From assembly GCA_016207925.1 (NCBI GenBank), contig JACQZB010000079.1, positions 1 to 40,896 of the forward strand: a DNA stretch of 40,896 nt. Direction: 5' to 3'. The translations under genes were made by a program, and so were the position numbers. This stretch comes from Nitrospinota bacterium (lineage in GTDB: Bacteria > Nitrospinota_A > UBA7883). The notes beneath the pieces are model-generated. The model searched no databases. It was not told the DNA's origin and worked only from the letters and a program-made list of their open reading frames with translations. Of this stretch, positions 1 through 7,711 are shown one piece after another (position 1 is the stretch's first letter; each line of letters begins with the position of its first letter).

Positions 1-1005
1 TCGCTCAAGCGCGAGCGCGGCGGCGCGTTGTCGCTGGGCGCGTTGGTGGATCTGGCCGAGGGTATCTCCAACAAGGGCGTGATATACGGCCCCGGATTCG
101 AGAACGACCTGGCGGCGCTGGCCCGCCTTACGCCGTTGGGCCGCGTGTTCGGTTGCGGCATGGAATCGGTCCGCAACGCGCGCAACCCCGTGGCGCTGGC
201 GCGCGCGGCGGGCACATGGAACCTGCGCTACCCGCCGGTGGCGTTCCGCCGGTCAGAATCAATGTCTCCGGGCCGGTGGCTGACCAAGCCGTACCACAGC
301 ATGGGCGGCGCGGGAGTGCTGGACCTCGCCGATCCCGCCGCCGCCTCGGCCACACAGGTGTTCTATCAAAAGTTCGTGCCGGGCATGGCTTCCTCCGCCG
401 CGGCGCTTTCCGACGGCGCCTCGGCCACCGTGGTGGCGGTGTCCACCCAGATCGTGGGCGACGCGGACTTTGGCGCCTCCGGTTTCCGCTTTGTGGGCAA
501 CGTGTATCCCCACCCGTTCGTGGATGAGATGGGCAAACGGGTCACGGACATGGCCGAAGCGCTGACGCTGGAATTTGACCTTAAGGGCCTGTGGGGTTTC
601 GACTTTATTTATGACGGCGAGGTGAACCTGATCGAGATCAACCCGCGCCCTTCGTCCAGCCTGGGCGTTCTGGGCGCCGCCACGCTTACCGACCTTGTGG
701 CGCTGCATGTGGGCGGCTCCACGGGCGACACCTCAAGGCTGTACCTCGACGCCGCCTCCGCCGGAACCTATACCGCGCAAGCGCGCGTGTTCGCCCGGTC
801 CGACGGCGTGTTCACCGGCGCGGAACGCTGGGCGCGGCGCGGCGCGCGCGACATCCCGGAGGACGGAGAAATCATCGCCGCCGGGGCGCCCATCCTCACC
901 CTTACGGCGGTGGATTCCACTTACGCGGGCGTGGTAGCCGCGCTCAAGGATCAGGCCGTCAAGGTGTACGCGGCCATGGAACGCTCCGCCGCTTCCGTGG
1001 CGTAG
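1..1005 (+). CDS. ATP-grasp domain protein (5' partial)
   Basis: The reading frame is open to the window edge, so the true start lies upstream; the first in-window start-like codon (TTG at 28) is probably internal. The C-terminal half has the ATP-grasp layout: a beta-strand run with acidic residues (LKGLWGFDFIYDGEVN) followed by LIEINPRPSSSLG, where the conserved E and N bind Mg-ATP. Such enzymes ligate a carboxylate to an amine or thiol through an acyl-phosphate. The substrate cannot be read from the sequence. The next gene, an alcohol dehydrogenase, starts 7 nt after the stop, so they are probably co-transcribed. ATP-grasp proteins of this general type occur beside C1-transfer (methanopterin) genes, but nothing else here supports that. 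Confidence 0.75.
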   Translation, partial: SLKRERGGALSLGALVDLAEGISNKGVIYGPGFENDLAALARLTPLGRVFGCGMESVRNARNPVALARAAGTWNLRYPPVAFRRSESMSPGRWLTKPYHSMGGAGVLDLADPAAASATQVFYQKFVPGMASSAAALSDGASATVVAVSTQIVGDADFGASGFRFVGNVYPHPFVDEMGKRVTDMAEALTLEFDLKGLWGFDFIYDGEVNLIEINPRPSSSLGVLGAATLTDLVALHVGGSTGDTSRLYLDAASAGTYTAQARVFARSDGVFTGAERWARRGARDIPEDGEIIAAGAPILTLTAVDSTYAGVVAALKDQAVKVYAAMERSAASVA

Positions 1006-1012
1006 CCGCCGC

Positions 1013-2179
1013 ATGAACAATTTCATCTACTACAATCCCACCGCGATACTGTTTGGCCGCGGGCAAGCGGACGCCGTGGGCGAACGCATGGCCCCGCTTG
1101 GCAGAAACATCCTGCTGCTCTCCGGCGGCGCCAGCGCGGAGCGCTCCGGCCTGCTGGATCGCGTACGGGAAAAATTGCGAACGGCGGGCGTGGCGTACAC
1201 GGAACTGCCCGGCGTCAAGCCTAACCCGGTCATCGAAAAAGTCCGCGAAGGCGCGGCCCTGTGCAAGTCAAGGCGCCTGGACGCCGTGCTTTCGGTGGGC
1301 GGCGGCAGCGTGCTGGATTCGGCCAAGGTCATCGCATCCGCCGCGCGGCACGAGGGCGACCCGTGGGAACTGCTGGCGAAAAAAATCAAGCCGGCCAATC
1401 CGCTTCCCGTCGGTTGCGTGCTGACCCTGGCGGCCACAGGGTCGGAGGCCAACGGCAACGCCGTCATCTCCAACCCCGCCACGGCGCAAAAGCTGGCGTG
1501 GTACCATCCGCAAGCCTACCCGCGCTTTTCCATCCTCGACCCGGAGTTGACCTTCACCGTGCCGCGCGAGCATACCGCCTATGGCGCCGTGGACATCATG
1601 GCGCATGTGTTCGAGCAGTATTTCCACGACGTGCAGGCCACACCGTTGCAGGACGGCGTCGCGGAAACCGTCCTGCGGACGGTGGCCGCCACCGCGCCCA
1701 TCGCCATGGCCCGGCCGGATGATTACGCCTCGCGCGCCAACCTGATGTGGGCCTCCACATTGGCGCTCCATGGTGTTGTGGGGGCGGGCGTTGTGGGCGA
1801 CTGGACCTGCCACATGCTTGAACACGAATTGTCCGCCAAGTACGACATCGCCCACGGCGCGGGATTGGCCGTGGTGTATCCCGCCTGGATGGAGTTGATG
1901 GCGCCGCGCAAGCCGGCCCGGTTTCGCCAGTTCGCCGTGAACGCGTGGGGAATTGACCCGCGCGGACGCGATGACTTGGCCGTGGCGCGCGAGGGCGTGG
2001 CGGCTACACGTTCCTTTTTCCGCGATACGCTTGGCGTGGGCGTTCGCTTGTCCGATTACGGCATCGCCCCGGACCGGCTTAACGAAATGGCCCAGGCGGT
2101 GTATGACCTTAAAGGCCCCACCGGCCTTGGCGGCTTGACGCGGGAGGATTTGGAGCGGGTGTACCGGGGGGCGCTGTAG
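1013..2179 (+). CDS. iron-containing alcohol dehydrogenase (YqhD/butanol dehydrogenase-like)
   Basis: This 388-residue protein has the usual length for the group III (iron-dependent) alcohol dehydrogenase family. The N-terminal Rossmann-like part has the nucleotide-binding GGGSVLDSAK motif (about residues 97-106). All four metal ligands are present at D194, H198, H267 and H281, matching the numbering of E. coli YqhD. It opens with NNFIYYNPTAILFG, typical of YqhD/BdhA-type enzymes that reduce aldehydes with NAD(P)H. The cofactor preference and true substrate cannot be told. It follows the ATP-grasp gene with a short gap and ends convergent to the peptide-binding gene, with a hairpin between them. 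Confidence 0.92.
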   Translation: MNNFIYYNPTAILFGRGQADAVGERMAPLGRNILLLSGGASAERSGLLDRVREKLRTAGVAYTELPGVKPNPVIEKVREGAALCKSRRLDAVLSVGGGSVLDSAKVIASAARHEGDPWELLAKKIKPANPLPVGCVLTLAATGSEANGNAVISNPATAQKLAWYHPQAYPRFSILDPELTFTVPREHTAYGAVDIMAHVFEQYFHDVQATPLQDGVAETVLRTVAATAPIAMARPDDYASRANLMWASTLALHGVVGAGVVGDWTCHMLEHELSAKYDIAHGAGLAVVYPAWMELMAPRKPARFRQFAVNAWGIDPRGRDDLAVAREGVAATRSFFRDTLGVGVRLSDYGIAPDRLNEMAQAVYDLKGPTGLGGLTREDLERVYRGAL

Positions 2180-2214
2180 CGCGGTGTTTATCCCTGACCA
2201 CGTTTCGACACAAG

Positions 2215-2238
2215 CCCTCTCTCTCCGGGGGAGAGGGG
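2215..2238. repeat. CT/GA-rich hairpin between convergent genes
   Basis: CCCTCTC (2215-2221) pairs with GAGAGGG (2231-2237) across a 9-nt loop. It lies between two convergent genes and could end transcription from either side, though there is no T-run. The same CCCTC...GAGAGGG layout recurs at 8722-8767 with a second stem, so this may be a shortened copy of an intergenic repeat family. Confidence 0.5.
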
Positions 2239-2316
2239 CGCATGGATTACGCCGCTTGATCGAATTATGTAAAGTCTCCTGGCAAAGGGGCGGCAAAAGG
2301 AGAAAGCGCGCGGTGG

Positions 2317-3978
2317 TTACGGCGCCAAGGCGTTAAGGTGTTCCCCCTTGGGGATCCACCACTTTTCGAAGTTGTAGCCGATGCCCGCAAGGCCCGGTTC
2401 GATCCCGCGCACACGGGCGGAGACGATGGGCAGCGCCTCCGGCACGTACAGGAAGGTGTAGGGCTGATCCTCGGCGAGAATTTCCTGGAACCGGAAATAA
2501 TATTCGCGGCGCTTGTCCTGATCGAACACGCGCCTGCCTTTTTCCAGCAACTCGTCCACTTCGGCGTTTTTATAGGAGACGTGGTTGAGCTGATGCTCGC
2601 CGGTCATCGAGGAGTGCCAGATGATGTACTGGTCCGGGTCCAGGCCCAGCGTCCAGCCCAGGATCAATGCGTCGAAGTCGCGGGTGTTGACGAAGTTGTT
2701 GATGAACGCGCTCCACTCCAGCGGGCGGGCTTTCACCTCGATGCCCACCGCTTTAAGGCGCTGCTGGATGATCTCGGCGGTCTTGGCGCGTTCGGCGTTC
2801 CCCTGGTTGGTGAGAATCTCGAACTCGAACCGCTTGCCGTCCTTGTCGAGTACGCCGTCGTTGTCGCTGTCGCGCCAGCCCGCCTCGGCCAGCAGCTCTT
2901 TGGCGCGGGCGGGATTATATTCGTATTTTTTCACGTGGGGATTGTGCGCCCAATGCCCGGGTTTGAACGGCCCGGTGGCCTCTACCCCCAGCCCCAGCAG
3001 CACGCCGTCAATCACTTCCTTTTTATTGATGGCGTAGCTTATGGCCTGGCGCACGCGCTTATCGGCGAACAGCGGGCGCTTGAGGTTGTAGCCCAGGTAG
3101 GTGTAGGCGTTGGCCAGGTAGCGGTACTTGCGGTACTTCTCCTTGAAGTATTCCGAATCGGTCTGTTTGAGGTGTTGCAGCGGACGCAGGTCCATCATGT
3201 CTATCCCGCCGGACTTCAATTCCAGAAACTGCGTCGCCATGTCAGGGATCACCCTTGTCACGCTCCGTCCGATCCAGGGGCGCCCGTCGTAATAGTCCGG
3301 GTTGGCGCGCAGGGTGATCTGGGACTGCGTTTTCCAGTCCTCGAAAATCCACGGGCCGGTACCCACCGGATTTCGCGCCAGGGGGGATTTGATCAGGTCA
3401 ACGGGTTTTACGTCCTTGAGCAGGTGGCGCGGCAGGCCCGTCATGCCGGAAAGGCGCGCCAAGGCCGGGGCGAACGGCTCGCGGAACGTCACTACAAAGG
3501 TATGGTCATCGGGCGCGACGGCGGAAGCCATTTGCATGAACACGTCCTTGTAACCCGAAGGCACATCCGGGTGGATCATCATCTGGTACTGGTACACCAG
3601 GTCATGCGCGGTGAAGGGGACGCCGTCGTGCCATTTGATGGTGTCGTGCAGGTGGAAGGTAAGGGTCAGGCCGTCGGGCGACACCTCCCAGCGTTTCGCC
3701 GCGCCGGGGATGATGTTCATGTCCTTGTCCACGGTCAGCAGGCTGGCGAACACCGCGTCGCTGATGGCGCCGGAGGAAGCGTCGGACGAGAGGAACGGGA
3801 TCAGGTTGGACGCCTCGCCAATGGTGGCGCCGATAAATACGTCGCCAAAATCGTCCGCCGAAGGCGCGTTTTTGGATTGGCCCGGCGCGGCCGCATTAGG
3901 CGCGGGCGCTGGGGCGCGCTCGCAATTTGTCAGGATGAAAAGAAAGAGAACCGCCAGCGCCGTGCGCGGGCCGGCCAT
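2317..3978 (-). CDS. extracellular peptide/solute-binding protein (SBP_bac_5 family)
   Basis: This 553-residue protein matches the ABC-transporter family 5 substrate-binding proteins (OppA/DppA type). The N-terminus has a hydrophobic stretch ending ILTNC, so it is probably a lipoprotein acylated on Cys19, although Asn at position -1 is atypical for a lipobox. Family signatures include FLSSDASSGAISDAVFASL near the start, DGLTLTFHLHDTIKWHDGVPFTA-like text around residues 105-125 (typical KWHDG core), and RVRQAISYAINKKEV near residue 310. No permease or ATPase gene is nearby. Its ATG overlaps the secG stop by one base (TAATG), so translation is probably coupled to secG. Confidence 0.9.
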   Translation of the reverse strand: MAGPRTALAVLFLFILTNCERAPAPAPNAAAPGQSKNAPSADDFGDVFIGATIGEASNLIPFLSSDASSGAISDAVFASLLTVDKDMNIIPGAAKRWEVSPDGLTLTFHLHDTIKWHDGVPFTAHDLVYQYQMMIHPDVPSGYKDVFMQMASAVAPDDHTFVVTFREPFAPALARLSGMTGLPRHLLKDVKPVDLIKSPLARNPVGTGPWIFEDWKTQSQITLRANPDYYDGRPWIGRSVTRVIPDMATQFLELKSGGIDMMDLRPLQHLKQTDSEYFKEKYRKYRYLANAYTYLGYNLKRPLFADKRVRQAISYAINKKEVIDGVLLGLGVEATGPFKPGHWAHNPHVKKYEYNPARAKELLAEAGWRDSDNDGVLDKDGKRFEFEILTNQGNAERAKTAEIIQQRLKAVGIEVKARPLEWSAFINNFVNTRDFDALILGWTLGLDPDQYIIWHSSMTGEHQLNHVSYKNAEVDELLEKGRRVFDQDKRREYYFRFQEILAEDQPYTFLYVPEALPIVSARVRGIEPGLAGIGYNFEKWWIPKGEHLNALAP

Positions 3979-4373
3979 TACTTCTGTTCCGGCTCGCCGC
4001 CGGGCGCGGTGGTTACGGGACCCAGCGGGCCTTCTTCGGGCGTTGGCGCCGCGGCGGGGCCGCCGGGGGCGGGCGCCTCGGCGGGCGGCAGCGCGGTCGG
4101 CAATTCCACGGACGTATCGGGCGTCACCGTGGCCGTGGGGGCGCCGCTGGAAAGGATCGAAAGCGCGATGGAGGTGATCATGAAAATCACCGCCGCGCCG
4201 GACGTGATCTTGGCCAGCGTGGTCGCCGGGCCGCGCGCGCCGAACAGTGTCTGGCTGGAACCGCCGAACGCGCTGCCCATGGCCGCGCCCTTGGAGCCGC
4301 CCTGCAGCAACACTATGACAATAAGCGCCAGCGCCACCAGTACGTGCAGCGTGATCACCAACGTTTCTACCAT
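3978..4373 (-). CDS. secG: preprotein translocase subunit SecG
   Basis: SecG is the small non-essential subunit of the SecYEG channel that moves proteins across the inner membrane. The protein has two transmembrane helices (about residues 4-22 and 53-72), separated by the characteristic cytoplasmic loop with LLQGGSKGAAMGSAFGG and an SQTLFG segment. At 131 residues it is longer than the E. coli protein because of a Pro/Ala-rich C-terminal tail, which is common in this family. It is the first gene of a two-gene unit with the peptide-binding protein and is divergent from the membrane glycosyltransferase. Confidence 0.93.
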   Translation of the reverse strand: MVETLVITLHVLVALALIVIVLLQGGSKGAAMGSAFGGSSQTLFGARGPATTLAKITSGAAVIFMITSIALSILSSGAPTATVTPDTSVELPTALPPAEAPAPGGPAAAPTPEEGPLGPVTTAPGGEPEQK

Positions 4374-4425
4374 GATCCCTTTCGACCCATCACTTTTTGC
4401 GTAAGTGGGATACTATATACCAAAA

Positions 4426-6234
4426 ATGAACATACGCGCAAGGGGCATGGAACGGATCGCGCCGCTTATGGTGATGGCGCTGGCCGCCGCGCTGCGCCTG
4501 GGACACTTTGCCGGTTCCGGCCACAATCCGCTGCTCCACTACCACACGCTCGACGAAGGCTACTACCTGGGCCTGGCGCGCGCGGTGGTGTCCGGCTACC
4601 TTTTGGGCGAGCCGCGCGTGTTTTTCATGGACCCGCTGTACGGCTACCTGCTGGCGGGGCTGTTCGCGCTGTTCGGGGACGACCTGCTCGCCGTCCGCCT
4701 GTTCCAGATCGCGCTGGACACGGCCAGCGTGGGGTTTATCTATTCCCTTGGCGCGCGGCTGGCCGGCCCCATGGCGGGGTTGGCGGGCGCGTGTTTGTAC
4801 GCGATCCACGGCCCCGCGATTTTTTACACGCTGTTGGCGCTTAAAACCACCGCGACGGTGTTCACGGCGTTGCTCTTCACCCGCGTGGCGCTGTGGGCGG
4901 GAGCGCGCGAGGGCGCATGGCCATGGGCGGCGGCAGGCGTCTTGGGCGGGTTTGCCATGCTGTTGAGCGCCAATATGCTGCTGTTCGCGCCGCTCGGCTG
5001 GCTTGCGTATCTACATGCGGAACGGCCCGCGCTCCGGCGCGCGCTCATCGCGGCGGCGGGGGCGGCGGCGGGTTTGGCGCTGGTGACGGGGATAAGCGCC
5101 GCGCGCAACTATTACGTCAGCGGGCAGCCAGCGCCGCTTAACACCCAATCGGGCAGGCTGCTGTATGCCAGCAACAATCCCGAAAACCTGACGGGAAGGT
5201 ACAATGTCCCCTCGTTCTCCCGCCGCACGCCGGTGGATTCGGAAACCGATTTTCACGCCGAAGCGGAGCGGCGGCTGGGCCGCAAGCTCTCGCCGATGGA
5301 AGCGTCCGCCTACTGGCGGAACGAAACAGCCGCCTTTCTGATGAGCGATCCTGGCGCGGCGGCCACCCTGTTGTGGAGAAAGGTTTTAGGCACAGCGGGG
5401 AATTATGAGTTGCCGGACAACTATTCGGTAAGCCAAGGGCTTGCGTTCTCGGCGGTGGGCAGGGCGCCGCTGCCCGGATTCTGGCTGGCGCTGGCATTGG
5501 GCGCCCCTGGGCTAGTGATCGGGATATGGCGCAACCGGCGCGCGGCGTACCTGTTGATTCCGGTTCTCACGGTGATGGCGACGGTTATTATCTTCTATAC
5601 CTCGTCGCGGTTCCGTATGCCCATGGTTCCCCTGCTTTGCGTTGGCGCGGGGATATTCGCGGCGGCGGCGGTTGATTGGCTCCGCGCGCGAAACTGGCGC
5701 CCTTTGCCGGCATGGGGCGCGGCGGCGCTGGCGCTGGCGGCGGTGTCCCTGTCCGCGCCCGCCCCGCCGTATTCCGCCGACGAGGATTACCAACTGGGCA
5801 TGGCGTACTGGACAGTGGGCGCTTTTACGCAAGCGCGTTCCGTGGCGGACAAGGGAGCGCGTGACTATCCCGGCGATGAACGCTTCGCCGTCATCACAGG
5901 CTTGGCGGCCATGGCCGAATCGAAATGGGATGAGGCCCACGCGCGGTTTGAGGCCTTGGCGCGGCGCGATCCGGGGAACGCTGACGCATGGCACAACCTG
6001 GGGCTTGCGGCGTTGGCCTTGGGAAAGACCCGCGAGGCGATAGCGCCGTTGGAGCGCGCCTGGCGGTTGAACCCCCGTCCGCGTACCCTGTTGGCGTTGG
6101 GGCGCGCCCATGAACAGGCGGGGGACGCTTCACGGGCGGGGGAATACTACCGGCGTTACCTTGAAATGGCCGGGCCGGGCGCCCCGCGGGCCAATGAGGC
6201 GCGTGAAGGTTTAGAGCGCGTGGGGACGAAATAA
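4426..6234 (+). CDS. GT-C (PMT/ArnT-like) membrane glycosyltransferase with C-terminal TPRs
   Basis: The protein is about 600 residues. The N-terminal 430 or so residues form a polytopic membrane domain with about ten hydrophobic helices. It has an early lumenal LDEGYY motif, whose acidic pair fits the catalytic Asp/Glu of lipid-phosphosugar-dependent GT-C enzymes (GT39/GT83 style). The C-terminal 150 residues after the last helix are soluble and contain TPR-like repeats (for example NADAWHNLGLAALALGKTREA). Such proteins transfer sugars to proteins or envelope glycolipids. I chose the ATG at 4426; a GTG at 4405 and an ATG at 4447 are alternatives, and none has a clear ribosome site. It is divergent from secG. 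Confidence 0.78.
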   Translation: MNIRARGMERIAPLMVMALAAALRLGHFAGSGHNPLLHYHTLDEGYYLGLARAVVSGYLLGEPRVFFMDPLYGYLLAGLFALFGDDLLAVRLFQIALDTASVGFIYSLGARLAGPMAGLAGACLYAIHGPAIFYTLLALKTTATVFTALLFTRVALWAGAREGAWPWAAAGVLGGFAMLLSANMLLFAPLGWLAYLHAERPALRRALIAAAGAAAGLALVTGISAARNYYVSGQPAPLNTQSGRLLYASNNPENLTGRYNVPSFSRRTPVDSETDFHAEAERRLGRKLSPMEASAYWRNETAAFLMSDPGAAATLLWRKVLGTAGNYELPDNYSVSQGLAFSAVGRAPLPGFWLALALGAPGLVIGIWRNRRAAYLLIPVLTVMATVIIFYTSSRFRMPMVPLLCVGAGIFAAAAVDWLRARNWRPLPAWGAAALALAAVSLSAPAPPYSADEDYQLGMAYWTVGAFTQARSVADKGARDYPGDERFAVITGLAAMAESKWDEAHARFEALARRDPGNADAWHNLGLAALALGKTREAIAPLERAWRLNPRPRTLLALGRAHEQAGDASRAGEYYRRYLEMAGPGAPRANEAREGLERVGTK

Positions 6235-6258
6235 GGCGGCGGCTGGCCCAAGGGGAGG

Positions 6259-6904
6259 TTATTCGCGCAGGGAAACCAATTGCGCGGCGGGGACGGAAAT
6301 CCCATCGCTCACCAGCGAGTAGCCGGTAGTTGAACATGGAGTTGCGGTGGTTGGCGATATTGAACTGCACCACGCCCACCGCCCTTTCCCCAAAGGCGCA
6401 GCGCCTGGCCCCGGCCAGCGGGGGAAGTTTCACCGAGGCGGGAAGCGGCGCGGCGGCGCCGAGTTGTTGGGTAAGCCAGCGCGAGGCTTCGGTGGGGTCG
6501 GGGGTCGCGAGTTCCGGTGTTTCATGCAGGCGGTGGTTCACCAAGGACATCGCCAGAACTTTTTCCACGGGTGTTTTTTCCGTTTGTCGCGAAAGGTAAA
6601 GGGAACCGCTGGTGGCCGCGACGCCCACCGTAAAAAAGGCCATGGCGGCGATGGCGGACAGTTTCATTATCCGGGCCGCGCGCCGGGCGGGGACACCCGC
6701 CAGCGCGAAGGTATCCAGCGTTTGCGGCGGTTCCACCGCAAGCAGCGCGCCGCGTATTTTTTCATCCAGATCCAGCCGCCGGGAAAGCCGGGCGGAGCAG
6801 GGGGGGCACAACCGCGCGTGGGCCAGCGCTTCGGTGAAGAGCGGATCGGCGCTGTCAGGCGAAGGGGCCAGGTCAAGCGCCGCTCTTAGCCGGTCACATT
6901 CCAT
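6259..6904 (-). pseudogene. anti-sigma factor with zinc-finger N-terminus (apparent frameshift near its 3' end)
   Basis: It begins with a short cytoplasmic domain carrying H29-x3-C33-x2-C36, the ZAS-type zinc site of anti-sigma factors that hold ECF sigma factors. One transmembrane helix follows at about residues 80-103, then a periplasmic domain. The frame as written runs on to 5894, inside the opposite-strand glycosyltransferase gene, which is implausible. Dropping one base near 6325 gives a natural end (GYSLVSDGISVPAAQLVSLRE, stop at 6261-6259). The frameshift may be a sequencing fault or a real loss of the C-terminal sensor part. The gene overlaps the sigma gene by 11 nt, so the pair is translationally coupled. 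Confidence 0.75.
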
Positions 6905-7418
6905 ACCGGCCTCCCTTAAGCGCCCGCAGCGGCTGGGCGGGGGCGGAAAGCTCCTCGCGCAACGCCCGCTTGGCGCGGTGGATACGGCTCATCACCGTGC
7001 CCAGGGGCAGCCCCATGGTCTCGGCGATCTCCTGGTAGCTTTGGCCGGATAGATAGTGCGCCACCAACGGGGCGCGGTATTTGTCGTCAAGCCGCTCCAT
7101 GGCCTTGCGCGCCTGCTCCGGTGTGACGTCATGGGGCCAAAGCCTTTCATCGTCCTGGCCGGATGGGGTGTGCGCGTCGTCAACGTATTCAACGGTCTTG
7201 CGAGCGCGCCGCCATTCGTCCACGAATCCGCGGTACAGGATTGAAAACAGCCACGATTTGGCTTTTTCCGGGTTGCGCAGGGCAGGAAGGGAATCGGCGG
7301 CCTTGACCACCGTGTCCTGAACCATGTCCTCCGCCGCGTCGCGGTCGCCGCATAGATGGAAGGCCATCGCGTACAGGGCGTTGACGTGAGGCAGGATAAA
7401 GCGTTCGACAGGGTTCAT
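6894..7418 (-). CDS. RNA polymerase ECF-type sigma factor
   Basis: The protein is about 174 residues and has the two conserved ECF regions. Region 2 (about residues 10-75) includes AAEDMVQDTVVKA and KAKSWLFSILYRGFVDEWRR, which read the -10 element and bind core polymerase. Region 4 (about 115-165) ends in a helix-turn-helix, YQEIAETMGLPLGTVMSRIHRAKR, which reads the -35. I chose the ATG at 7418; an in-frame GTG at 7427 is possible. It overlaps the anti-sigma gene, the classic ECF regulatory pair. Its own upstream region contains GGAATAAA-N13-CGTCTTAT, a likely autoregulated promoter. Confidence 0.9.
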   Translation of the reverse strand: MNPVERFILPHVNALYAMAFHLCGDRDAAEDMVQDTVVKAADSLPALRNPEKAKSWLFSILYRGFVDEWRRARKTVEYVDDAHTPSGQDDERLWPHDVTPEQARKAMERLDDKYRAPLVAHYLSGQSYQEIAETMGLPLGTVMSRIHRAKRALREELSAPAQPLRALKGGRYGM

Positions 7419-7444
7419 GTCAATCACACACCATCATACATACC

Positions 7445-7473
7445 ATAAGACGCTTCACCTTTCATTTTATTCC
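7445..7473 (-). promoter_or_regulatory. ECF-type promoter of the sigma/anti-sigma operon
   Basis: Reading the minus strand, GGAATAAA (7473-7466) is followed after 13 nt by CGTCTTAT (7452-7445). GGAA-type -35 and CGTC-type -10 elements are typical of ECF sigma targets. The expected start falls about 20 nt before the sigma gene. The same motif with the same spacing occurs on the plus strand at 7531-7559, which makes chance unlikely. Confidence 0.72.
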
Positions 7474-7530
7474 CAATAATGCCTGGCTGGCGGAATTTTT
7501 AGCTTCATTTCCATTTTCTCCGCATTTGAG

Positions 7531-7559
7531 GGAATAAAACGGAAAGGCTTCCGTCTTAT
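7531..7559 (+). promoter_or_regulatory. second, outward-facing ECF-type promoter
   Basis: GGAATAAA at 7531-7538, a 13-nt spacer, then CGTCTTAT at 7552-7559. This copies the elements and spacing of the sigma operon promoter but points the other way, into a stretch with no convincing gene before the 3' end of the opposite-strand nucleotidyltransferase gene. It probably drives a short RNA starting near 7565, in the left arm of the inverted repeat. Confidence 0.65.
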
Positions 7560-7624
7560 ACATGACAAGGGCGTCGCATCCGTCCCCCTGGATGTGTCCT
7601 CCCAACGCGCCCTTGTCATGTAAG
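7555..7624 (+). ncRNA. putative ECF-controlled small RNA / long inverted repeat
   Basis: Fifteen bases at 7559-7573 are the exact reverse complement of 7608-7622. CTTA/TAAG extend the arms past a 2-nt bulge, and an inner CATCC/GGATG stem lies between them. Transcription from the promoter at 7531-7559 would begin within the left arm and give an RNA with a strong 5' hairpin. A leaderless 22-codon reading frame starts at the ATG at 7562 but has no ribosome site and no recognisable motif. I favour a non-coding RNA. A miniature repeat element is the alternative. Confidence 0.4.
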
Positions 7625-7664
7625 CGGTGACCGGAGTCCCCTTCTCCACCCCGCGGCCCGCGAA

Positions 7665-7698
7665 GGGCGCGGACGGCTCGCTGGAGCCTTCCGCGCCC
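7665..7698. terminator. strong GC hairpin after the SpsF-like gene
   Basis: GGGCGCGGA (7665-7673) pairs with TCCGCGCCC (7690-7698). Inside, GGCTC (7675-7679) pairs with GAGCC (7684-7688) over a 4-nt loop, giving a 14-bp stem with one mismatch. It lies 14 nt past the stop of the minus-strand nucleotidyltransferase gene. There is no T-run on either strand, so it is an mRNA-end structure or terminator of uncertain type. Confidence 0.45.
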
Positions 7699-7711
7699 GC
7701 GCGGCGCATCC

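Noticed and set aside
2338-4404. 688-codon open frame on the plus strand
   Set aside because: It is antisense to secG and the peptide-binding gene, which both have clear family motifs; long antisense frames are common at this GC content.
7559-7622. Integron attC site
   Set aside because: The palindrome lacks the conserved core-site ends and there is no integrase or cassette nearby.
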